Source: Puccinia triticina | Lineage: Eukaryota; Basidiomycota; Pucciniomycetes; Pucciniales; Pucciniaceae | DNA: 64,000 nucleotides | Direction: 5' to 3' | Assembly: GCF_026914185.1 (NCBI RefSeq) | Contig: NC_070563.1 | Location: 6,655,001 to 6,719,000, forward strand | Part shown: piece after piece, positions 46,901 through 55,355 of the stretch | Layout: each line of letters starts with the position of its first letter | Numbering within the stretch: the first letter of the stretch is position 1 | The notes under the pieces: model-generated | The model's input: the letters and a program-made list of their open reading frames with translations, nothing else | Told to the model about the DNA's origin: nothing | Databases searched by the model: none | Made by a program: the position numbers and the translations under genes

Positions 46901-47691
46901 ATAATAGTCTTCAACTCGGGGACTGCTACATAAGGCTCCAAGGATCTTTCTAACGCTTTTTGAAAAGCAGTCTCCATAACATTCCTTAAATCTGTGTGGC
47001 ACATCTTAATACTAGCAATGATATTTTTGTGACTCTTATTGCTATTGTCGCTCAAATTGGCCATATTACTATATACATTGGAAAAAAATGAAAAAAATTC
47101 GCCGGTGCTTAATCCATGTTGTTGTAGGCCTGGTCGAGAGTATCCGCTACTCTCATTAGCTTCTTCCATTGGCGAGGATTGTGGCTCTTCCTCATGTTGT
47201 TTGAGGTAGAGCTTCTCTTCTTCCCTTTGTCGCCGTTCTTCGCGGGGAACATGAATTTCATTACTGTCCACGGATTCCATCCTTGGACGTGAGCTTCGAG
47301 TTCGTGTTGCTTCATGATCTTTTGGCAGGATTTCTGAGATTCTTGAGCCTTGCGAAGTAACGCTCTGAGCTCCTCGCTCGCGCCATGGGGCTGGGATTTG
47401 GCGCACTCTTGCCAGAGCTTGATGTGCTCTTTGACCAGGTGTTTGGTCAATTTGATCTTGGACATCTTCAAGGTGTCTATGGCCGTCTCTTCTCGGGGTT
47501 TCTGGGTATTGCCCAAGGATTGGACTATTTCGTCGACTTCCATCGCTCCGGCTGTCGACGTACTCGGATTCTGAACTGGAGCCGTGGTTTTCTTCTTTGG
47601 CTCGTTCCTCACGGTCACCACGCTGTCTGATCTTCCTAGTCGCGGCGGGGAGAGGGCTTTTAAGTTCAGGTCTGCTGGATCTGGTAGCCAT
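43963..47691 (-). CDS. gypsy Gag, protease and reverse transcriptase (fused ORF)
   Basis: 1242 codons. Residues 1-400 are charged and coiled-coil-rich (MATRSSRPELKSPLPAATRK start). Capsid-like region near 430-620 (YWPKFSREGEYDHVNFMKYI). Zinc knuckle CYNCGEKGHRRPEC near 660. Protease motif reads LLDIGAFCSCVS near 770, where active copies have D-T/S-G; an ACA to ATA change would explain it and should abolish cleavage. Reverse transcriptase: TTPVLIAWHNEKSRMVGDFR, DVLKGFHQIPI, YLRMPFGIKNAP and the catalytic YIDDVILFS. Ends at a TAA before RNase H. Open but, with the protease change and downstream breaks, probably non-autonomous. Confidence 0.92.
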   Translation of the reverse strand: MATRSSRPELKSPLPAATRKIRQRGDREERAKEENHGSSSESEYVDSRSDGSRRNSPILGQYPETPRRDGHRHLEDVQDQIDQTPGQRAHQALARVRQIPAPWRERGAQSVTSQGSRISEILPKDHEATRTRSSRPRMESVDSNEIHVPREERRQREEEKLYLKQHEEEPQSSPMEEANESSGYSRPGLQQHGLSTGEFFSFFSNVYSNMANLSDNSNKSHKNIIASIKMCHTDLRNVMETAFQKALERSLEPYVAVPELKTIMLDINKKLSNTENNSKAIEIAVEEVSERLSNLEKQSTKATTASDLEAFLCEYKLRAEQESSIQLNLISAVNELINRSNINSAKIDQLIQTNYAPKGKDEPPHLRVPRATPTAKPDASRSTEHEEPRFNNPFMNSSPKDSKPETHRPDFTKSPSMGIPDMTILNKLLPPIKYWPKFSREGEYDHVNFMKYIDHILKSYKADELVVISRLPRLLEGVALDWFVNVNESEGDISWKEWKELIHEQFGTRIWENRMRKAFETDYFDAAKHQAHKWCLTQKKRILCIDRNASRLTINEKILNQCRGSMEHAVRCRIHNLDINLTKLIGVMEEIVEHTGLQKKYKEPPVVSDSALKETTPKNVSTEVPKRNISIECYNCGEKGHRRPECPNPWKKINNISYDSEEESDKESLFDIIRTEPEEREAGTMVIQADMGDDINIKSIHGDSCLPQKWDVSMPVGHMSQAKLFTNKPAPGMSYTLGQTSYTTALFNGQELKILLDIGAFCSCVSATFLNSMYPEWKEVLLPTPRAKFSSCNSTMKPLGVIQIPLIFPHSKGSLRLDLEFVVLQDELCDYLILGNDAFCMYGFDIFQSRGRFFTIGGDTKRKFQICNITPSSSENIKPSKAEEQFRSEYLSQAAVNKSLTEKQQLEILETCHKHRDAFCTSEHPIGDVKGHNIKLELTCQPPYPPILQRAPYPSSPKSREALETHIGELLLLGVIRKVGHNKQVNITTPVLIAWHNEKSRMVGDFRALNNYTKADYYPIPRIDHSLNNLAQAKYITTMDVLKGFHQIPIEASSRQYMRIICHLGVYEYLRMPFGIKNAPSHFQRMMDSILGEFIRKGWLMVYIDDVILFSKTWEDHIGKLSVILQRIAEAGLNLCIKKCNFGFAELKALGHIVSGLSLAIDQNRVAAVLLKSMPQTITEIQSFLGFCSYYRQNIPRFAKVTKCLYELCSKDIIFKMTHTRVEAYALLRELMTTAPVLAQPD

Positions 47692-47895
47692 TTGTTGTTA
47701 GTATTTTATTTTTTCTTTTTAGTAAAATAAAGGAGATAAAATTTTCACGAACAAAAGCCTTTGTCTAACTCCTTGTCGGAGAAAGTGTTGCTGACGGCAC
47801 GGTGCGCGTTAAGGGAGGCAGATGTAGAAGCGTGGTCAATAGAGGTCACTAGAGAAAAAAAAAATATTACTAGTTAGTAAGAGGTATATTTTTTT

Positions 47896-48330
47896 CTAAA
47901 AAAAAGGCGTACTTTTTAGGAAGCGTTTGTATTCTCTTTGTTTCTTAGTGGCGCGGTGATCTGCTACTAAGAATTGAAATTCAATGCAAGCGTCTACCTC
48001 TTTTAAGTAATTCTTTTGTATGCGGAGGTTGGCTATCTGTAACTGTTCTTCGTAGGTGAGGAGTTCCCAGTCAGATGGTTTATAGTTGGCTCGAAACTCT
48101 TTGGATCTGATTCTAAGATAGTTAAGAGAATATTTTATTTGTTCAGCGTTTTCTTCCAGATGATTCACTTTTCGGGAAGAGAGGGAAAAAGAGGATATGT
48201 TTTTAGTTTTATATATTTTTATAGAAGAGAGTTGGTAGAGATAAAAGGTAGGTTTTTTTTTATTATTATTTTGGTTGGTAATATAGTGGTATGAAGGGCG
48301 AGAGGCTTTAGAGGATAAATTCCCGGCCAG
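47896..48330 (-). CDS. extra ORF in the gypsy leader
   Basis: About 140 codons open between the primer-binding site and Gag, in a region that is usually untranslated. The C-terminal 100 residues look protein-like: VNHLEENAEQIKYSLNYLRI, SDWELLTYEEQLQIANLRIQ, VDACIEFQFLVADHRATKK. Predicted helical and basic. It could be an upstream exon of Gag or a separate accessory protein. I recognise no family. Confidence 0.45.
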   Translation of the reverse strand: MAGNLSSKASRPSYHYITNQNNNKKKPTFYLYQLSSIKIYKTKNISSFSLSSRKVNHLEENAEQIKYSLNYLRIRSKEFRANYKPSDWELLTYEEQLQIANLRIQKNYLKEVDACIEFQFLVADHRATKKQREYKRFLKSTPFF

Positions 48331-48339
48331 ACCCCCAAT

Positions 48340-49352
48340 TGTCAGCGGCGGCGATACCAAGACTACCGTCTTCTAGCTACGCAGGCTGCAACTTTAGGAG
48401 CTATATTTATAGCGGAAGGATAATGAGCACGGATTCAGAGGGTAGAATACCGGCAATTTTAAAGAAAGAATTATATTTAAGCACGGAGGGGCTTAACTCA
48501 AAGAGTTAAGGGTATTTAAGTGCCCTCCGTAACTTTTCAGGGCCTGTAAGACAGGGGTGGTGGAATGCCTGAAGCAGCGGGGGCCTGGAATTCAGGTTTG
48601 GTTCGCTGGGATACCCCGGTAGAAGCCTTCAGAGGAAGGATTTCTATGAGAAAGGAACTAAGGAGACTCACTGGTTGGAAAGTAATACTTTCACCTACAG
48701 GGAGTCCGGACTGAGTTTCCTAGGAGAGAACCGCGAGCACTTCGTAGAGTAGCGCTAGGGAAGTTTTCTTTTCAAACTTCAAAGGAATTGGACAACGGAG
48801 CAGAGAATCTTTTGGTTGAAGGTGTGTTCGAGGGAAAGCGCTCTGGTCAATGTCAGGGTGGATGAAGATTCTGCCCCTTCTTTAGCGGAGGAGATTCGTT
48901 CTTTATATAGCTTTCTCTCTGGATCTTACTTCACCATAGAGATCCAAGTATCTAGAGCTAATCCGCTATTTTTTGCGGGGGCTCATCTTTTGGTCATAAC
49001 TTCTCGTCACGAAGATGAGCCCCTCTCTGACAGAGGCTAAGATGAGCGCTTTATGTTACCGCAACTCTATTTGCAATGTTTTGCTCATGTCTGCGCGGTC
49101 ATAGTCGCATGTCTTCAGTCGCAAGTATGGCAGCTTTCTGTGCGATAATAGTCGCAGACGTTTCTTTTGGTCTTTTTATGGATTCTTTGTATTCAGCGCC
49201 TCCTTGTTACTCTCTTGGTCTAAGGAGGCGCCTTTTTTTCTTTTTTATTTATTTATTTTTCTATTTTATACTTAGATTTTTTGTATACTTCAAGTGAAGC
49301 TTTTTTCGTGTTTTTATTGTTCAGCTAGCTCTGATACAGTAGCTGGCTGACA
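48340..49352 (-). repeat. 5' LTR of the gypsy element
   Basis: 1013 bp; pairs with 40865-41876. Palindromic ends TGTCAGC / GCTGACA. Confidence 0.95.
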
Positions 49353-52300
49353 TTCCCATTCAAAAGCAAAGAAGAGTTAATCGGTTCTCTACTTATTGGC
49401 TATACACACAATATTATCTTGCAAACAATTTTTGATCAAATTCGGGCTCTATTCAGACTGTTTCAAATCAAAATTCCTGCTTGGTCTACCATCAGACAAT
49501 CACAGGCTTGGATTCAAAGGCATTTGAAGTCAACCCTATCTACCAAGGCCAGTGTCTTTGGAATCCCGTGTGTGTCTCTGAGTGTGAAGACACTAATTGG
49601 CCAGGCAATTCAAGTCCCTGGTTATTTACATGCACTGTTATTCTGACTTATTGTGCCACATCTTTCTATCTCTTAAATCTCTCAGGAGGTTTCAAATCCC
49701 CAAGTTGCACCGTTGGTCAAATTTTATCCTGAACAGGCATACGGAAAAAACATACACAGTCTGTGTCAATATAAGAAGTGGCTTGAATGCCTTCCACGAA
49801 ATTTACGAACGCAAATGTGCTACCGCGGATCGGAACACTTCTACATCTTTGAGCCTGTTGAGTTGGAATCACGGACACTTGCCATCCCTGTTTACTTTTT
49901 GACAATATCTGATGTAGTCTACGCAAAATGTGTTTTACCCAAAATCAAGTGGCTCACTCCTAGTCATTGTGAAATCTCCATTGCTCCAGATCTCTTGTTC
50001 AGTCATCCAGATTTATTTGATACTGGCATAGAAGAGTTCAAGACGGGGTACCCACAAATTCAAAGGAACAATTACCTTCTGTCCAAATCATGTTGTAACA
50101 AGTTGTTTGAAGTATCCGAAGTCTCTGAAAAAACACCTTCTACCACAACTGTCACCCGATTGCCTAATGATTGGCGCCGCAAAGCACACGGAAAAATCAT
50201 AAGACATGTACCAATAACATTGTATTCCAACGATACCTCCGGTAATCTCTCAAAGAAGTGGAATAAACACATTTCATTCTACTTTTCCCTGTCTGGCCTT
50301 TTGTTCAACCTAACAAACCAACAATTCAACATCCATTTTCTATCAACTTCTAATCGTGCGGGTGTCTTAGAGATTGGAGAACAGATTGTTGATGAGCTCA
50401 AGTAGGTTTTGAGATAGATATTAACTGAGATTTCGCATCCAAACTGATTTGGTCCTGGATTATGCTATATAATTGTAGTGAAATCAGCTTAAACGGATTT
50501 GAGGCGTATGATACCTCAATCTCCCAGCCCGTTCTTGTCAATGGTCTCATGCTTTTATTCCTTGGTGATTCTCCTATGGATGCTGAAATAACAAACACCC
50601 CTATACCGGGCAACTGTCTCAATCCGTGCCGTATGTGCTCATTGTCTGCGCCACAGAAGAAACTCAAGCCAACTAGCGGTTATTTGCAACGGTTCTTGCA
50701 CCTTGATTCAAACGGATATCACATGCCAAACCAACCACGTCGATGGATAGAAACTATAGAAAATACATACAAGCTTTGGAACCTATCTTATGGAATAAAG
50801 AGAGTTTACAATGTTATGCAAAAAGCGTGGGGTGTTGTCGACTCAATTAACCAAAGATTTATGGCAGCAAGGAAGGATAAAGAGGGCAAAAAAGGATTTG
50901 ATAAGCTATTAGAGGAAGATTCAACTAGGATTTTCAATCCTTGGTTAAAACTTGAAGGTTCTTGCCTTATTTTTATCTAAGAATTTCTTTAATTTCAAGC
51001 TTTACTGACTCCTTCTTCTTTCTTAATAGGGTTTGATGGTTGTCAAGATACTCCGGTGGAAATCCTTCATGTTGTATTGCTTGGTGTTTTCAAGTACATG
51101 GTGGGGGAATATATCAACAACTTTGATAAGAAGAGGCGTGAAGAATTGTCTGGTCGTGTTCAATTGTTTAATACCGACTTGTTGAATCTTCCTCCAGCAA
51201 GTCCAAAAACGCTGATTAACTACGTGGGGAGCTTGTCTGGCAAGGATTATAAGTTTTTCATCCAAGCCGCACCTTTTGTATTTTTCAAATTCATGGATCC
51301 AGATCAAAGGGAACTCTGGCTTTCACTTTCCATCCTCTGCTCCTTAATTTTCCAAACTAACATCAGCCAAATGGACGAATACCAAGTAGAACTCAAGAAA
51401 CATGTTGATATCTTCTTGCGCAATCTAATCAAAAGCAACGCGCAGTGGATCAACAAGCCAAAGTTTCACATGCTTCTCCACCTTCCTGAATCCATTCTTT
51501 GCTTTGGCCCCGCCAGTCTGTTCTCTACCAAAAAATTCAAATCCTTCAATTCAGTTCTCAGGAAGTCTTCAATTCACTCCAACAAACAAGGTCCAGGCAA
51601 AGATATTGCCACTAGCTTCAGCGATTATGAAGCACTCCGGTTTATATTGTGTGGCAGTGTGTTCTACAACACCAAAACTGGATCTATCTCACATTCCTCA
51701 CCAGAGCTGCTGAGCATCTTTTCCGATAATGCATCAATCAAGCAGTCAATGGGGTATAATGATTTCATAATCAATTCATTGATATCATATCCCTACAAAA
51801 AGAATGTATTGTTGCCTGAATCCAAAGAAGTTGAAGTTCCCAAGAGTCTACAAACAGGATATGAAGGGCAGAAGATTGAACAAGTCTGCAAGATTCAACT
51901 TAACCCGCACGAAGTGCTTCAAAAAGGCTCTTTTGTTTTGGTATTTATGATTTCAAGTTAGTAGCTTCATTTGATTAAATCACTAAAACTCTGTTGCCTT
52001 GACTTCAACAGGCAGGACAGAATCATGATGCACAAATTGTTGGACAGATCAAATCAATATGGCGTGTAGGCCTGGATTTATTCTGCCACCTTAACATATT
52101 ACAAAGTTCAACAGTTGATCTGTTTTATGGAATGCGGGAATTCCTTTGATCAAATGTGAATTGCTTAGTTAGAACAAAGGTGCTTAATATGTTGATCTCA
52201 ATCTTTTTCGTGATATATTTATCTTATCCTTCCTTTACATCTCTAGATGATTCAAACCACCTTGAACTTCCAGCACAATTGCAACAGTGCGGGATGTACA

Positions 52301-52778
52301 GTGAAGAAAACAAAGTCGGTATGTGTTGAGAGGCAAGAAACTTCAGTGAAAGATCCAAAGGTTCATCACGAAGATCTACAGGCCTACATCCTTAATTCTT
52401 CCTCTTTACACTCTCCTGAGACCCACAGAAGGCTTGTGGCGTTACCCACTCAGCCAGTTAGCCCTGGCAAATGGGTTGAGGCTATGAATGAAGGCCTTTG
52501 GAAATGGCAGGGCGCAACTGGTACTGAGTGGAGGACTTCCCGTCATTTTTGAATAAATCTGGAATTTCAGATTTCGCAGGGAAATCTGGAATTTGGGACT
52601 CTGGATTGCTTTGGGGATCTTTGGGGACCTAGATTTCCCTGCGAAATCTGAAATCTGGCGGCTCAGATCTAACTTTCCAGATCAACGGGAAGTCCTCCAG
52701 TATTCTATTAATTCTCCTCATCCCTCGCATGCTTCTGAAACCTTGGAAGGTTCAGTCAGAAGTTCCACTGTCTATTGA
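49353..52778 (+). pseudogene. Plavaka-type transposase, 3' exons
   Basis: Resumes with FKSKEELIGSLLIGYTHN and LQTIFDQIRALFRLFQIKIP. Further exons: EVSNPQVAPLVKFYPEQAYG (49687), KIIRHVPITLYSNDTSGNLS and WNKHISFYFSLSGL, EISLNGFEAYD (50478), NPCRMCSLSAPQKK, GFDGCQDTPVEILHVVLLGV (51030), NKPKFHMLLHLPESILCFGP. The D-T-P-V-E-x-L-H-x-x-L-L-G-V block is diagnostic for Plavaka transposases. One TGA at 52147-52149 (CTT-TGA) fits an Arg codon with TCGA to TTGA. The C-terminal exon (FQHNCNSAGC) is split by a MITE at 52530-52698; removing it and one AGT gives GTEYSINSPHPSH and a stop at 52778. Confidence 0.85.
52530..52698. mobile_element. GGAGGACTTCCC MITE, copy 2
   Basis: 169 bp, termini GGAGGACTTCCCGTC / AACGGGAAGTCCTCC, target duplication AGT on both sides. 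Inserted in the last coding exon of the Plavaka transposase. Same length and inner palindrome as 10035-10203. Confidence 0.85.
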
Positions 52779-53679
52779 TTGGTTTTGATCTAAGTTCTAA
52801 ACTAGAATATACATCTAAGTTCTAAACAAGATAGCTCTAATTTCTAAAGTAATTCTGACAATATTACCAAAATTATCTACAAAAATGCAAAGGGAGAAAA
52901 AACTTGAAATCCCAAGGAGACAAGGTGGAACGCTTCTTCCCGTTGGGTCAATACAACACATATGAATAAGCACAATGAGAGCAGTGGAATTGCTTCTGCA
53001 CCTTGTGCCTGAGGCTTATCAGCCTATGAAGTGTGGAAGGGATTTGTTTCCTACAGTGCCCGATGGAGTATCACTATCAACCCAATGGGACGTGATGACT
53101 GCATTTGCTTCAAAGTTCACCTCCTTGGGCTGGCCCATCAATGTGGCGATGCACCAGGGATGCAGGGCCCCAAGCAATTCCGCTGATCAGGGCTGAGCGA
53201 CTTGATGTAAAGTGTGACGGCGGTCTGATATTGCTCTGACACTACCAGGATGTCACAATAGCGCAACATCCTAGTGATGTTAAGGTGCTGAAGACATCAC
53301 GTCGACGAGCAAGTTTGACCGACATCAAGCCGATGCCGACCTTCTCCTAACATCGCCCTGATGTCACAGGGTGTTGCACTGACATCTTGGCGACACCGAT
53401 GTCAGGGCGATGTTAAGAATCCGTCTGATCGCACCAGTGGTGTACATAAGCTAACTCCCAGCCATAGTTGGCAAATCGTAAGACTGCTCAAATTTCTTGT
53501 TTGTGAAATGCTTTCAGCAGCCATCCCAATTAATTACCCAACGGTTTCAGAAGGGTTCAGGACGATCTTTGATCATGCAGGATAAGTGGGGCCGTGGAGT
53601 ACAGATATCTTGATATTGCGCTGACTGTTGATGGGGGGCGTACATACCCACCAAGGCCGTCCTCAGTAGATCATCCGCA
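52779..53679. other. right flank of the composite transposon
   Basis: No gene. Subterminal GATGTC/CATCGCC block at 53225-53415, inverted terminus at 53431-53442, then unique sequence up to the next gene. Confidence 0.45.
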
Positions 53680-54018
53680 ATGAAGCTCACTCCGGCCATC
53701 GCTTCCCTCCTCACTCGGGCCACGCTCCGCCCCCGGTTCCTCACGTCTTCTTCTGCTTCATGCAAGAGAACATCCAGGGAACCATCCAAGAAAACGACTC
53801 ATGAGAATGTCTCTCCCAAGTCGCCTCCCGTGACTTCCGCCAAGGACCGACCTAAAGATGATTTGCGCTTATTCCCGCTGATTGGGCTCAATGGGGTGAA
53901 CCCGTTCAATGTACCTTCACCAGTGAAAGCTGAGTCCGGTCGTTCTTCACCAGCGAAAGCTGAGTCCGGTCGTTCTTCACCGGAAGATCCCTATTGGGAC
54001 AACTTGGCCATACCTTAA
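53680..54018 (+). CDS. small protein with mitochondrial-type presequence
   Basis: Single-exon ORF of 112 residues. The start MKLTPAIASLLTRATLRPRF is amphipathic, Arg-rich and free of acids, like a mitochondrial targeting peptide. The rest is Ser/Pro/Lys-rich, with LRLFPLIGLNGVNPFNVPS and a tandem duplication of PVKAESGRSS, and ends EDPYWDNLAIP. No family recognised. A hexanucleotide array starts right at the stop. Coding status rests on the presequence and the absence of interruptions. Confidence 0.5.
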   Translation: MKLTPAIASLLTRATLRPRFLTSSSASCKRTSREPSKKTTHENVSPKSPPVTSAKDRPKDDLRLFPLIGLNGVNPFNVPSPVKAESGRSSPAKAESGRSSPEDPYWDNLAIP

Positions 54019-54067
54019 CCTTAACCTTAACCTTAACCTTAACCTTGACCTTGACCTTAACCTTGAC
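54013..54067. repeat. CCTTAA/CCTTGA hexanucleotide array
   Basis: About nine units of CCTTAA, some CCTTGA, overlapping the stop of the small ORF. Not the fungal telomere repeat CCCTAA. Confidence 0.85.
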
Positions 54068-54184
54068 CCGCTGTAACACCTCACCATGTTACGTGCATGA
54101 TGGAGTACCGCCTTAGCTCTGCGTTACGGTACAGCTGAGGCTCCCCTTATAGCACCCGGTGCGTCCTTACTTCGGCTTTAGAGC

Positions 54185-54219
54185 CCCCCCCCCCCCCGGG
54201 GGGGGGGGGGGGGGGGGAT
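54185..54219. repeat. poly-C/poly-G hairpin
   Basis: A C run directly followed by a G run of similar length; would form an all-GC hairpin. Length may be unreliable for sequencing reasons. Confidence 0.7.
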
Positions 54220-54555
54220 ACAATGACATAGACGATACTAATATATATTTTAAACGCACCAAGGCGCAGGCGCATCGTACCTGATGACCGCTGTAGTAGA
54301 TCTATTGTAGGCCTAGGAGTTGCTGGTCTATGCAATAGAGGGAGCGTTTGCAGGCGTAAAGCCTATGTTCTGTACCTAGTATTCTAATACCACTCATTAG
54401 CAGCGCTTGCCTAACTTTATGTACTCTATACGTTCTAACACATCATTAAATATTTACAACAACAGTACCGAAAGGATGCTACACTGACAGCTTCTATGAT
54501 GCGGAACCATGTGCTACACGATTTCCGGCTGCCAATGTCATGTCTAAAAGTATAG

Positions 54556-54930
54556 TCATACCCCAATAGTTCCTGGGTCATATCGTGTCTTTGCCTCACG
54601 AAGGCACGCTGTTGCAGCGGTAGGTACATATTTCGTCCAGTATTTAGACAGAGCATCTTTGGCTCTAGACTGCGGCTGCTCCGACAAGTTGGGTGAGTCT
54701 GGCTCTCCCCATACTATATGAGGGTCATTCCTTATGTCCTCCCTCATCGAAGAGAGGTAAGTACATCTGGCCATTAGCGCATCGTGTATGGCTACTGCCG
54801 TGATCCCTTCTACAGTCATGTCTCCCGTACGGACGTAAAAGTAGTACTCTTCGAAGGCATAAACATATGCGTTGTATGCGCACCAAAATACTATGTCATT
54901 GTATTGAAAGAGGCATCGAATAAAACTTCT
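54556..54930 (-). other. possible coding fragment, unrecognised
   Basis: Minus-strand stretch with protein-like composition (WCAYNAYVYAFEEYYFYVR, LMARCTYLSSMREDIRNDP, HIVWGEPDSPNLSEQPQSRA), without interruption for about 120 codons and ending at 54556. No family known to me and no clear start. The rest of 54220-55355 shows nothing more. Confidence 0.3.
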
Positions 54931-55355
54931 CTAATTCTGTTACGTTGCGGTGATCAGACCAAAAAAAAATGTATCGCGAGGATACGGATGAGCCTTGGGG
55001 GAACTCCGGATGAGGTGGTGGAATCCCAGATCCCATGTTGACTCATAGATTGGGATGGGAAGTCTATCACAATGGAGCTCTCGGTGCACAGGAGACACTC
55101 AATTTTCCTTAAGTCACACAACACTATGAGGATGCTTGATCTCATAAAGGGACGGAGTTGTTCCTACTCGCACTTCATTGTTACCTTTCATCAATTAGGC
55201 CTGGAGCCTCTTCGCTTAATTTGCAATCATTCTTGCGATTCAGAACATTTCATTGCTGAAACTTATTATTTGAACTTCATCGCACCCATCAAAACAGATT
55301 TCTTGATATTAACTTATATTTCTCATTTTGCCCTTATCACTTCCGTCAATTTACA

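Larger units (their letters stand above)
40865..49352 (-). mobile_element. Ty3/gypsy chromovirus retrotransposon, 8.5 kb
   Basis: Two LTRs of 1012 and 1013 bp (starting TGTCAGCGG, ending GGCTGACA) enclose Gag-Pol on the minus strand. The target duplication TTCCC is perfect (40860-40864, 49353-49357). About seven substitutions separate the LTRs, so insertion is recent. A purine-rich tract (AAGAAAAGGGGGA on the minus strand, near 41905) and a TTGGGGGTCTGGCCGGGAA primer-site-like sequence next to the 48340 LTR fit the orientation. Pol is defective (see parts). Confidence 0.95.
36301..53442. mobile_element. Plavaka-type DNA transposon, two divergent genes, with nested insertions
   Basis: Proposed ends CACCACCGGTGC (36301-36312) and GCACCAGTGGTG (53431-53442) are inverted. 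Inside each end is a 230-270-bp block packed with GATGTC, CATCGCC and GGCGAT words (36320-36500; 53225-53415), like the subterminal repeats of CACTA-type elements. Between them lie a Plavaka transposase (plus) and an unrelated unnamed gene (minus). Without the later inserts the element would be about 7.2 kb. Flanking 12-mers TACATAACCTTA and TACATAAGCTAA are 10/12 identical in direct orientation; whether this is the target duplication is unclear. The pairing of these ends is inference. Confidence 0.55.

Noticed and set aside
44937..47630. Plus-strand and alternative-frame ORFs within the gypsy Gag-Pol
   Set aside because: Overlap the long coding frame and carry no motif; shadows.
54013..54067. 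Telomere-like array
   Set aside because: The unit is CCTTAA, not CCCTAA, the array is short and internal, and genes continue on both sides.
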